Of a DNA stretch of 64,000 nt, positions 57,241 through 64,000 are shown piece after piece. Position 1 is the stretch's first letter. Each line of letters starts with the position of its first letter. The notes beneath the pieces are model-generated. The model was not told the origin of the DNA. It made no database searches and saw only the letters and a list, made by a program, of their open reading frames with translations. Source of the stretch: Mycobacteroides chelonae CCUG 47445 (GTDB lineage Bacteria > Actinomycetota > Actinomycetes > Mycobacteriales > Mycobacteriaceae); assembly GCF_001632805.1 (NCBI RefSeq), contig NZ_CP007220.1:434001-498000 (forward strand), given 5' to 3'. The position numbers and the translations under genes are program-made.

Positions 57241-58289
57241 TCGCCGGCGTGACGGATACCCCCGCATTGACCCATATTTTGGGAGTCGTCAACGTCACTG
57301 ACGACTCCTTCTCTGACGGTGGGCAATTCATCAAGCAATCGGATGCGGTGGCGCACGGGCTGGCGCTTGCCTCTGCGGGCGCCGACATCATCGATGTCGG
57401 CGGGCAGTCGACGCGGCCGGGCGCGACGCCGATCAGGCAGAAGATTGAAATGCAGCGGGTCGTTCCGGTGATCAAAGAGCTTGCCAGCCATGGGATCAAC
57501 GTCAGCGTTGACACCATGCGCGCCGAGGTCGCGGCCGCCGCGGTGGAGGCGGGCGCGAACATGGTCAACGACGTCTCGGGCGGCCGGGCAGATCCGGAGA
57601 TGGCCCCGCTGATGGCGAGTCTGGGCTTGCCGTGGATTCTGATGCATTGGCGTTCAAAGGATTTCATACACACACCGAGTACGAAGAACTACGGTGACGT
57701 GGTTGCCGATGTCTCGCGCGAGCTCATCGAGTCGGTAGAGGTCGCGCTCAAGGCCGGGGTTTCTCGGGACAAGCTGATCCTTGACCCGGGTCTTGGCTTC
57801 GCCAAGACAGCCCGCCACAATTGGCTGTTACTCCAAGCGATTCCGGACCTACAGGAGCTGGGTTATCCGATTCTCATCGGCGCCTCCCGGAAACGATTCC
57901 TGGGTTCTCTGCTTACCGACCTCAAGGGCGTGGAGCGTCCGGCCGACGGGCGTGAAACCGCAACGGCCGTCATCACCGCGCTCGGTGCGCTTCACGAGGT
58001 ATGGGGTGTGCGGGTTCACGATGTCACGGCATCCATGGACGCGCTGAAGGTGGTGCGAGCCTGGGAGACTGGCGGTATCGAGACCATCGAAGAGGACGAG
58101 GAAGAGGTCCGCGAGCACCACCCGGAACAGCAGGCAGGGCCCGAACCCACGCCCGCCACCGATATCGCTCAGGACGAAGTGACCATGGAGGTGACCGTGC
58201 GGACCGCTCGACCCGAACCCAGTAAGACCGCGGGTGGCAAGTGGCGTCGTGAGGTTGCCCAGCGCGGCACCAAGGGCGGCTCGAAATGA
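57237..58289 (+). CDS. folP1: Dihydropteroate synthase with long acidic C-terminal extension
   Basis: 350 residues versus about 280 in M. tuberculosis FolP1. The catalytic core is complete: [17 protein letters not shown], the pterin loop [25 protein letters not shown], the metal/pterin [14 protein letters not shown], and [13 protein letters not shown]. It condenses pterin pyrophosphate with p-aminobenzoate and is the sulfonamide target. The last ~70 residues (from [15 protein letters not shown] to a basic [11 protein letters not shown]) are an extra low-complexity tail. Overlaps folE and folB by four bases each. Confidence 0.93.
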   Translation: MIAGVTDTPALTHILGVVNVTDDSFSDGGQFIKQSDAVAHGLALASAGADIIDVGGQSTRPGATPIRQKIEMQRVVPVIKELASHGINVSVDTMRAEVAAAAVEAGANMVNDVSGGRADPEMAPLMASLGLPWILMHWRSKDFIHTPSTKNYGDVVADVSRELIESVEVALKAGVSRDKLILDPGLGFAKTARHNWLLLQAIPDLQELGYPILIGASRKRFLGSLLTDLKGVERPADGRETATAVITALGALHEVWGVRVHDVTASMDALKVVRAWETGGIETIEEDEEEVREHHPEQQAGPEPTPATDIAQDEVTMEVTVRTARPEPSKTAGGKWRREVAQRGTKGGSK

Positions 58290-58672
58290 CCGACCGCATC
58301 GAGTTGCGCGGCCTGAAAGTTTTTGGTTATCACGGAGTTTTCGAGCATGAGCGTCGCGATGGCCAGGATTTCTCGGTAGATGTCACCGTCTGGCTGGACC
58401 TCGATACCGCGGCGGCCACGGATCAGCTGACCGACACGCTCGACTATGGGGAACTGGCTCAGCGGGCGGCCGCGATCGTGTCCGGTCCGCCGCGCAATCT
58501 CATCGAATCGGTTGCGGGTGCGATCGCCGACGATGTAATGACCGATGCCAGGGTTCACGCTGTGGAGGCGGTGGTGCACAAGCCCAATGCGCCAATTCCT
58601 TTGACGTTCAGCGATGTTGCGGTGGTGGCCCGCCGTTCCCGGAGATCGCGGCCCGGGGGATCACCACAGTGA
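58286..58672 (+). CDS. folB: Dihydroneopterin aldolase
   Basis: 128 residues. The typical [24 protein letters not shown] start carries the conserved Tyr/His/Glu near residue 20. [15 protein letters not shown] and [15 protein letters not shown] follow, with [15 protein letters not shown] ending in the active-site Lys-Pro. It converts dihydroneopterin to hydroxymethyl-dihydropterin. Tight four-base overlaps on both sides keep it in the folate operon. Confidence 0.95.
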   Translation: MTDRIELRGLKVFGYHGVFEHERRDGQDFSVDVTVWLDLDTAAATDQLTDTLDYGELAQRAAAIVSGPPRNLIESVAGAIADDVMTDARVHAVEAVVHKPNAPIPLTFSDVAVVARRSRRSRPGGSPQ

Positions 58673-59205
58673 CCCGCGCGGTGCTGTCCATCGGATCCAA
58701 TCTCGGTGACAGGCTCGCGCACCTGCAATTGGTTGTCGACGCGCTGGGCGCGGATGTGATCGGGGTTTCACCGGTGTATCAAACAGCGCCGTGGGGACCG
58801 GTTCCGCAGTCTGACTACTTCAATGCCGTGGTCATCGCGCGGGGGCGTGCACCGCGGGAGTGGCTCGAGGTGGCACATCGCCTAGAGCAGTCCGCGCAAC
58901 GAGTACGTGCGGAACGCTGGGGTCCGCGGACTCTCGACGTTGACGTGATCAGCTGCAGACAGGATGTCGACAACGCCGCAGCGGCTAGTGAGATCCTCTC
59001 CGAGGACGTAGAGCTGACACTGCCGCATCCGCGCGCACACGAGCGCGCCTTTGTGTTGGTGCCGTGGCTGGCGCTCGATCCGGAGGCCGCACTGACGGTC
59101 GAAGGGCGACTCCGTCCGGTTGCCGAGCTGGTGGCAGGTCTGGCCGAAGCCGAACGTGCCGGCGTCCGCCGTGTGGACGACACCCTGACTGGTCCGGAGG
59201 CGTAA
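58669..59205 (+). CDS. folK: 2-amino-4-hydroxy-6-hydroxymethyldihydropteridine pyrophosphokinase
   Basis: 178 residues. [15 protein letters not shown] at the start, the [19 protein letters not shown] substrate loop, [15 protein letters not shown] with the metal-binding Asp pair, and [18 protein letters not shown] near the end, all as in HPPK. It transfers pyrophosphate from ATP to the pterin before FolP. GTG start overlaps folB (GTGA); the stop overlaps the next ATG (TAATG). Confidence 0.95.
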   Translation: MTRAVLSIGSNLGDRLAHLQLVVDALGADVIGVSPVYQTAPWGPVPQSDYFNAVVIARGRAPREWLEVAHRLEQSAQRVRAERWGPRTLDVDVISCRQDVDNAAAASEILSEDVELTLPHPRAHERAFVLVPWLALDPEAALTVEGRLRPVAELVAGLAEAERAGVRRVDDTLTGPEA

Positions 59206-59672
59206 TGGGGCCCACGCGGATCCGTGAACTACTGCTGGGGGGCGCCGTCACGGCGATCCTCGGCTTTTTCTTTGTTTCGGCGGCTTATGGTTCGTTGCCG
59301 CCGATCCCGCTGCTCGGGGGTGTTTCGCTGTTGGTTCTGGCGATCGCCGAGGGTGGATGGGCGTTCTATATCCGCAACAAGGTCACTGACGGCGAGATCG
59401 GGGTTGGCACGGGACGTTTGCCGGCGCTTGTGGTGGCACGTTCGGTGGTGGTCGCGAAGGCCTCGGCATGGCTCGGCACGCTGATGACGGGATGGTGGCT
59501 GGCGATGCTGGTCTACATCCTGCCGCGGCGCGCTCAGCTGGCCGCGGCGGCGGCGGACACATTCGGCGTGGTGATCGCGACCGGTTGTGCGTTGGCGCTT
59601 GTGGTCGCCGGGCTGTGGCTACAGCATTGCTGTAAGTCGCCACCCGACCCGCCCGCGACCCCCGCCCGATAG
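59205..59672 (+). CDS. DUF3180 membrane protein (Rv3605c-like)
   Basis: 155 residues with four hydrophobic helices (about 8-28, 32-52, 75-105, 120-145). It has the DUF3180 pattern IRELLLGGAVTAILGF and the VVVAKASAWLGTLMTGWWLAML region and always follows folK in mycobacteria. The function is unknown. ATG 59205 is set by TAATG coupling with folK; an earlier in-frame start lies inside folK. Confidence 0.85.
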   Translation: MGPTRIRELLLGGAVTAILGFFFVSAAYGSLPPIPLLGGVSLLVLAIAEGGWAFYIRNKVTDGEIGVGTGRLPALVVARSVVVAKASAWLGTLMTGWWLAMLVYILPRRAQLAAAAADTFGVVIATGCALALVVAGLWLQHCCKSPPDPPATPAR

Positions 59673-59742
59673 CACCCGCCCATGTCGAATCGCCGATTCG
59701 AGGTCGGCCAGCACACTGCACTGTCCGGGTACAGTCACCCCC

Positions 59743-61281
59743 ATGACGATTCCGACCCGAGCGGCGAAGCCTCGGCGTGGCAGCCGTCGCCCCGGGTGGG
59801 CGTTGCTGACCGCGTTGCTGGTGCTGGCGATCGGTTCCGGGATCGCCCTGGTTTTCACCGATAAGGCCATCTATTTGCGCGTCGGCTTGTTGCTGGCGTT
59901 ATGGGCCGCGGTCATCGCGTCATTCGCCGCGTTGACCTACCGTCGGCAGAGCGATACCGACCAGGCGAAGGTGCGCGATCAGAAGCTCGTTTACGACCTG
60001 CAGTTGGAACGGGAGATTTCCGCGCGCCGCGAGTACGAGCTGACGGTTGAGAGCAGATTGCGCCAGCAGCTGGCAGGGGAGATCGAGGCGCAGGCTGCCG
60101 ACGAGATCGCCACCTTGCGCGCCGAGCTTGCCGCGTTACGCACCAATCTGGAGATCCTTTTCAACACCGAGCTCAGTGAGCGTCCGGCGATCGAGCATGA
60201 CCCGATTCGCGCGTTAGGGCCCTGGCCGGGAGCCGAGCCCGAACCCGCACCGAACGTGGGCGCACCGGCTGCCGCATTCACTCATTCCGTCCGCGAGCCG
60301 CAACCCGCGCCGACCGCCGAGTACCAGGATGTGACCGCGGTCGAAGAGGACAACCGGACATCGGAGTACCCGATCATCGACGTCGCCGAAGATCCTCATC
60401 ATGTCGATGAGGCGGAAGCGCCTCCCACGCCGCCGTATCCGGCGCCTCCGTATTACGGTGCCGCGCAACCTCACGAGCCGGAGCCGTATCAACAGCCGGT
60501 CTCATCCGGTACGCATTGGCGCCCGCAGCCGGAGCCGCATGCTGCCCAGTCCCCGGTGCCGCCGCAGGAACCTGCGGTTCCGGTGGCTCCGCCCGCCGGA
60601 GAACCCGTGCAGCAAGCGTATTGGGCTGCCAGACAAGAGGATTGGGATGCCGCCGCTGACGGCGAGGACTGGGATCCGACACCCCAGCCCATCGCGCCTC
60701 CAGAGCAGGCTGTCTCCCAGCCCGTGTGGAACGAGCCCGCCCCGGAGTGGAACGCCCCGCCCCCGCCGCCTCCGAGCGTGTGGTCTCCGGCCCCCGCGGA
60801 AGGCCACTGGTTGCCTCCCGGCACCACCGGAAGCAACTGGGCCTCCAACGAACCCGCGCCGGCTCCGAGTCCGTATCAAGCAGAACCAGTCGTCGGGCGT
60901 CATTCTGGAACGTCGTCACGGCACCAGGCCCCGCCCGCGCCCGAGAATGCCGGTGGTGGGCACTGGGCGCCCGAGCCGTCCTACCCACCGCCACCTCCGG
61001 CTCCGGAACAACAGAACTACCCGGAGAGCTCCGGGGGGCACCGGGCGCCAGAGCCTGAAGAGAAGCGCGGACGCCGGCGTGCCCCCGAGCCGGAGGAATC
61101 CGAAGAGCCACGCGGTCGACGGCGGGCACCGGAACCCGAAGAATCCGAAGAGTCGCGCGGCCGGCGTCGCGTTGAGGAAACGGGTGGCTTCTCGGTTGCC
61201 GACCTGCTGGGACGTCTCCAGGGCGATCCTTCAGAGTCCTCGGAGTCCGGTGGCGGCCGCCGCCGGCGCCGCGAGGACTGA
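59743..61281 (+). CDS. DUF6779 membrane protein with long Pro/Glu-rich region (Rv3604c-like)
   Basis: 512 residues: a short basic leader, two membrane helices (RPGWALLTALLVLAIGSGIA and AIYLRVGLLLALWAAVIASF), a coiled-coil region (about 85-150; LQLEREISARREYELTVESR), then over 300 residues rich in Pro, Glu, Gln and Trp with Arg/Glu-rich repeats at the end. Low-complexity tails of this kind are found in mycobacterial proteins at the cell tip or septum; this protein is an orthologue of Rv3604c by position. No enzymatic motif is visible. ATG 59743. Confidence 0.8.
   Translation: MTIPTRAAKPRRGSRRPGWALLTALLVLAIGSGIALVFTDKAIYLRVGLLLALWAAVIASFAALTYRRQSDTDQAKVRDQKLVYDLQLEREISARREYELTVESRLRQQLAGEIEAQAADEIATLRAELAALRTNLEILFNTELSERPAIEHDPIRALGPWPGAEPEPAPNVGAPAAAFTHSVREPQPAPTAEYQDVTAVEEDNRTSEYPIIDVAEDPHHVDEAEAPPTPPYPAPPYYGAAQPHEPEPYQQPVSSGTHWRPQPEPHAAQSPVPPQEPAVPVAPPAGEPVQQAYWAARQEDWDAAADGEDWDPTPQPIAPPEQAVSQPVWNEPAPEWNAPPPPPPSVWSPAPAEGHWLPPGTTGSNWASNEPAPAPSPYQAEPVVGRHSGTSSRHQAPPAPENAGGGHWAPEPSYPPPPPAPEQQNYPESSGGHRAPEPEEKRGRRRAPEPEESEEPRGRRRAPEPEESEESRGRRRVEETGGFSVADLLGRLQGDPSESSESGGGRRRRRED
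61060..61190 (+). repeat. Three imperfect repeats in the DUF6779 gene
   Basis: The C-terminal region carries three consecutive copies of an Arg-rich/Glu-rich unit of about 17 residues (RGRRRAPEPEESEE and variants). DNA copies are clearly alike but not identical, which makes length variation between strains likely. Confidence 0.7.
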
Positions 61282-61436
61282 CTTTCGGCGGATTTTGTCA
61301 CCGTGCGCGAAAGTGAGCAATCTAACGGCTCAGGGCACTGCCGGTAGCGCCCCGGTGGGATTAGCCTGCTGTTGACCGTCCGGTACCTGCCAGGCAGGAC
61401 TGGAACGTATCTAGTCTGCGAGGTGTCTCGTTCAGC

Positions 61437-62390
61437 ATGTCTGAGGCTTTCAATGTCGATAGCCAAGCCGAGGGGCCACTCGATGGCTTGCGGCCCGCGC
61501 GTCTGGCCGTCGGCATCATCTCGGCCGGCCGAGTGGGTACTGCCATGGGCGTCGCGCTGGAGGCGGCGGGCCATTTTGTGGTCGCATGCAGCGCGGTGTC
61601 TGATGCTTCGCGTCGGCGTGCCGAGGAACGGCTGCCGGAAAGTCAGGTCCTGTCCGCCCAAGAGGTCGCTCCGCGTGCCGAGCTGCTGATCCTTGCGGTA
61701 CCGGATCACGAGCTGGGGGCCTTGGTCTCGGGACTTGCCACTACCGGCTCGGTACGGCCGGGAACCATCGTGGTGCACACGTCAGGCGCCAACGGCATCG
61801 CGATCCTGGAGCCGTTGACTGCCCTCGGGTGCGTGCCGCTGGCCATCCATCCGGCCATGACCTTTGCGGGCGGCGATGAGGATATTGAACGACTCCCCAA
61901 TGCCTGCTTTGGAATTACCGCGGCCGACGAAATCGGCTATGCGATCGGTACGGCGCTGGTGCTGGAGATAGGCGGCGAACCGGTGCGAGTGCGCGAGGAT
62001 GCCCGGATTCTCTATCACGCCGCCCTGGCACACGGAAGCAACCACGTGGTGACGTTGGTGCTGGATGCGGTTGCGGCGCTGCGATCGGCGCTGTGGGGTC
62101 AGGAACTGTTGGGACAGGAGATCATTGGTGATGGACCTGGCGGGTTACCCGAGCGGATGCTAGCGCCTTTGATCCGTGCCGCCGTCACCAACGCGCTGGA
62201 CCGTGGGCAGTCGGCTCTGACAGGTCCGGTCGCGCGGGGAGACGGCGCTGCGATCGCACGCCACCTCGATGCACTGGCTGAAGCGGATCCGGCGCTGGCC
62301 GAGGCATATCGCGCCGATGCTCGACGCACTGCACAGCGGGCGCACGCGCCCCAATCGGTTTTTGCCGCACTGGAACCCCGGACTAGGTAG
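61437..62390 (+). CDS. Rossmann/DUF2520 dehydrogenase, PanG-like (Rv3603c-like)
   Basis: 317 residues. An N-terminal NADP-binding fold (VGIISAGRVGTAMGVALEAAGH, GxxxxGxxG type) and LLILAVPDHELGALV are followed by IHPAMTFAGG and a helical domain (LAHGSNHVVTLVLDAVAAL), the DUF2520 layout. It lies directly upstream of panC-panD-coaX. Proteins of this two-domain type (PanG, described in Francisella) are alternative ketopantoate reductases, so the neighbourhood suggests the same, though mycobacteria also have PanE. ATG start; the preceding 155-base gap may hold the promoter. Confidence 0.8.
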   Translation: MSEAFNVDSQAEGPLDGLRPARLAVGIISAGRVGTAMGVALEAAGHFVVACSAVSDASRRRAEERLPESQVLSAQEVAPRAELLILAVPDHELGALVSGLATTGSVRPGTIVVHTSGANGIAILEPLTALGCVPLAIHPAMTFAGGDEDIERLPNACFGITAADEIGYAIGTALVLEIGGEPVRVREDARILYHAALAHGSNHVVTLVLDAVAALRSALWGQELLGQEIIGDGPGGLPERMLAPLIRAAVTNALDRGQSALTGPVARGDGAAIARHLDALAEADPALAEAYRADARRTAQRAHAPQSVFAALEPRTR

Positions 62391-62399
62391 GGCTGCTTG

Positions 62400-63344
62400 A
62401 TGACGAGTTTGTATGGGCCGAAGGGGCCGAAGGGCTACCTCAGTGGAGAACTGACCGTTCACCATGATCCCGACACGATGTATGACGTGTCGAAGGCATT
62501 GCGGCATACCGGACGCCGGATCATGTTGGTACCGACCATGGGTGCGCTGCATGAGGGCCACCTGACGTTGGTTCGGCATGCCCGGAAAGTACCCGGCGCG
62601 GTGGTCGTGGTGTCGATCTTCGTCAATCCCTTACAGTTCGGTGCCGGCGAGGATCTCGATGCTTACCCACGCACTCTGGAATCGGACGTCGAAAAGCTAC
62701 GTGGCGAGGGCGTCGAGCTGGTGTTCGCTCCGAATGCGGAGGCGATGTATCCCCATGGGCAGCGCACCACCGTCCAGCCGGGACCGCTTGGTGCCGAACT
62801 TGAGGGTGCATCGCGCCCAACGCATTTCGCGGGGATGCTGACAGTCGTGCTCAAGCTGCTGCAGATCGTGGCTCCCGACCAGGCGTACTTCGGTGAGAAG
62901 GACTACCAGCAGCTGGTGCTGATCAGGCAGATGGTGGCCGATCTCAATCTCAAGACGCGCATCGTTCCGATACCGATTGTCCGTGAGGCGGACGGGCTGG
63001 CGATGTCCTCGCGGAATGTCTACCTGAGCGAGGAACACCGAGAGCAGGCCGGTGCGCTATCGGCCGCTCTACTTGCCGGGATCTACTCAGCCTCTGCCGG
63101 TTCGGAATCGGCACTGGACGCGGCGCGTGCGGTACTCGATGAGGTGCCGGCGATCGAGGTGGACTACCTGGAGGTGCGCGGCGCCGATCTGGGCCCCGCA
63201 CCAGCACAAGGACCCGGGCGCATGCTGGTGGCCGCCAAGCTGGGTACTACCCGGTTGCTGGACAACGTTCCCTTGGAATTGGGCAGCGGAATTGGCTCCT
63301 CTGGACCTGCGGACCCTGATCACGCACTGCCCTGGCGAAACTGA
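62400..63344 (+). CDS. panC: Pantothenate synthetase
   Basis: 314 residues, orthologue of Rv3602c. The ATP-binding HIGH-like HEGH in [12 protein letters not shown] and [18 protein letters not shown], then [15 protein letters not shown] and MSSRNVYLS (KMSKS-like) are canonical. It joins pantoate and beta-alanine using ATP. ATG 62400 is preferred; an adjacent TTG is also in frame. Ten bases after the DUF2520 gene, and 13 bases before panD. Confidence 0.95.
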   Translation: MTSLYGPKGPKGYLSGELTVHHDPDTMYDVSKALRHTGRRIMLVPTMGALHEGHLTLVRHARKVPGAVVVVSIFVNPLQFGAGEDLDAYPRTLESDVEKLRGEGVELVFAPNAEAMYPHGQRTTVQPGPLGAELEGASRPTHFAGMLTVVLKLLQIVAPDQAYFGEKDYQQLVLIRQMVADLNLKTRIVPIPIVREADGLAMSSRNVYLSEEHREQAGALSAALLAGIYSASAGSESALDAARAVLDEVPAIEVDYLEVRGADLGPAPAQGPGRMLVAAKLGTTRLLDNVPLELGSGIGSSGPADPDHALPWRN

Positions 63345-63357
63345 CTGGAGGACAATG

Positions 63358-63780
63358 ATGTTCCGCACGATGATGAAATCGAAGATCCATCGCGCCACCG
63401 TGACGCATGCCGATCTGCACTACGTTGGCTCGGTCACCATCGATCCCGATCTCATGGAGGCCGCCGACTTGCTGGAGGGCGAGCAGGTCACCATCGTCGA
63501 CATCGACAACGGTGCTCGGCTGGAGACGTACGCGATCACCGGCACGCGCGGCAGTGGCGTCATCGGGATCAATGGTGCCGCAGCACATCTGGTGCATCCG
63601 GGGGATCTGGTGATCATCATCGCCTACGGCGTGATGAGTGATGAGGAGGCGCGCGCCTTCACGCCGCGCGTGGTGTTCGTCGACTCGGATAACAAGCAGG
63701 TTGAGCTGGGTGAGCACTCTGGCGACCCGGCCTACGTACCCGAGAACTTCGGTCTGGTATCGCCCCGCGGTCTGGTGTAG
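63358..63780 (+). CDS. panD: Aspartate 1-decarboxylase
   Basis: 140 residues, orthologue of Rv3601c. The self-cleavage site Gly24-Ser25 is in [11 protein letters not shown], giving the pyruvoyl enzyme that makes beta-alanine from aspartate. The core [21 protein letters not shown] is typical. The C-terminal ~20 residues ([17 protein letters not shown]) correspond to the flexible tail where pyrazinamide-resistance changes occur in M. tuberculosis. The second of two adjacent ATGs is used because it puts the cleavage site at the standard position and gives better spacing from GGAGG. Confidence 0.96.
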   Translation: MFRTMMKSKIHRATVTHADLHYVGSVTIDPDLMEAADLLEGEQVTIVDIDNGARLETYAITGTRGSGVIGINGAAAHLVHPGDLVIIIAYGVMSDEEARAFTPRVVFVDSDNKQVELGEHSGDPAYVPENFGLVSPRGLV

Positions 63781-63782
63781 CC

Positions 63783-64000
63783 GTGCTGCTGGCCATCGAC
63801 GTACGTAACACCCACACCGTCCTCGGGCTGGTATCGGGCACCGGCGAGCACGCCAAGGTTGTTCAGCACTGGCGGATTCGCACGGAACCCGAGATCACCG
63901 CCGATGAGCTGGCCCTCACCATCGACGGACTGATCGGCGATGACAGCGAGACGCTGACCGGTGTCGCGGCACTGTCCACTGTGCCCTCTGTGCTGCACGA
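63783..64000 (+). CDS. coaX: Type III pantothenate kinase, N-terminal part (partial)
   Basis: The first 72 residues are visible. [19 protein letters not shown] carries the first phosphate-binding strand (DVRNT instead of the usual DxGNT, as in mycobacterial CoaX), followed by [14 protein letters not shown]. It would begin CoA synthesis from pantothenate, fitting the panC-panD-coaX order. The active-site half lies beyond the window. GTG start two bases after the panD stop. Confidence 0.92.
   Translation, partial: MLLAIDVRNTHTVLGLVSGTGEHAKVVQHWRIRTEPEITADELALTIDGLIGDDSETLTGVAALSTVPSVLH

Overview
The window is high-GC actinobacterial chromosome. From about 0.3 kb to 64 kb the gene order follows, with insertions, the Mycobacterium tuberculosis interval Rv3649 to Rv3600c, which I recall from the H37Rv map and did not search: SftH/MrfA-type helicase, cspA, topA, Rv3645 cyclase, holB, tRNA-Thr, Rv3635, galE1, Rv3632, ppgS, Rv3630, ppa, dacB, Rv3626c, tilS, hpt, lpqG, Rv3618, ephA, ftsH, folE-folP-folB-folK, Rv3605c, Rv3604c, Rv3603c, panC, panD, coaX. 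The accessory content (tandem MAB_1171c-type proteins, many flavin monooxygenases) suggests a rapidly growing mycobacterium, probably Mycobacteroides (M. abscessus/chelonae group). The species is an inference.

Layout. 1-9.8 kb holds core DNA-maintenance genes ending at a tRNA-Thr(CGT). 9.8-20 kb is a variable block behind that tRNA. It contains an alpha/beta hydrolase; a tightly coupled set of one HExxH (ImmA/IrrE-like) protein and three tandem seven-helix DUF6545-type membrane proteins, facing a convergent EspR-like regulator; then a GAP-like membrane protein, a CPBP protease, a DoxX/TetR pair, a lipoprotein and a CocE-type hydrolase. 20-24 kb is a cell-envelope cluster (Rv3635, galE1, Rv3632, ppgS) for arabinogalactan galactosamine. 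24-32 kb has a wax-ester/DGAT-type acyltransferase and a three-gene coupled operon: a 1334-residue epsilon-poly-lysine-synthetase-like (Pls) enzyme, an M1 zinc aminopeptidase and an Rv3630-type membrane protein. 32-35 kb has terC and a class V PLP enzyme, transcribed divergently, each behind a riboswitch readable in the DNA (yybP-ykoY manganese type and SAM-IV). 35-38.7 kb is a Baeyer-Villiger-type monooxygenase/SDR pair, a luciferase-like fragment and an OHCU-decarboxylase homologue. 38.7-46 kb carries an MmpS-like protein, ppa, dacB, a zinc metalloprotease, tilS, a second BVMO-like enzyme and hpt. 46-54 kb has two SIMPL-domain paralogues, the ephA-LLM-ADH oxidoreductase operon, a COQ4 homologue with a divergent TetR, a binding-protein/VWA fusion and a lipoprotein. 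54-64 kb is the ftsH-folate operon followed by the pantothenate/CoA genes.

Most neighbouring co-directional genes overlap by ATGA/GTGA or TGATG/TAATG. Convergent neighbours repeatedly share a single CTAG as both stop codons. I see no CRISPR array, insertion sequence, integrase or rRNA gene. The most noteworthy systems are the Pls-like operon, the HExxH/triple-membrane-protein/EspR-like locus, and the back-to-back riboswitches with mirror-image promoters.
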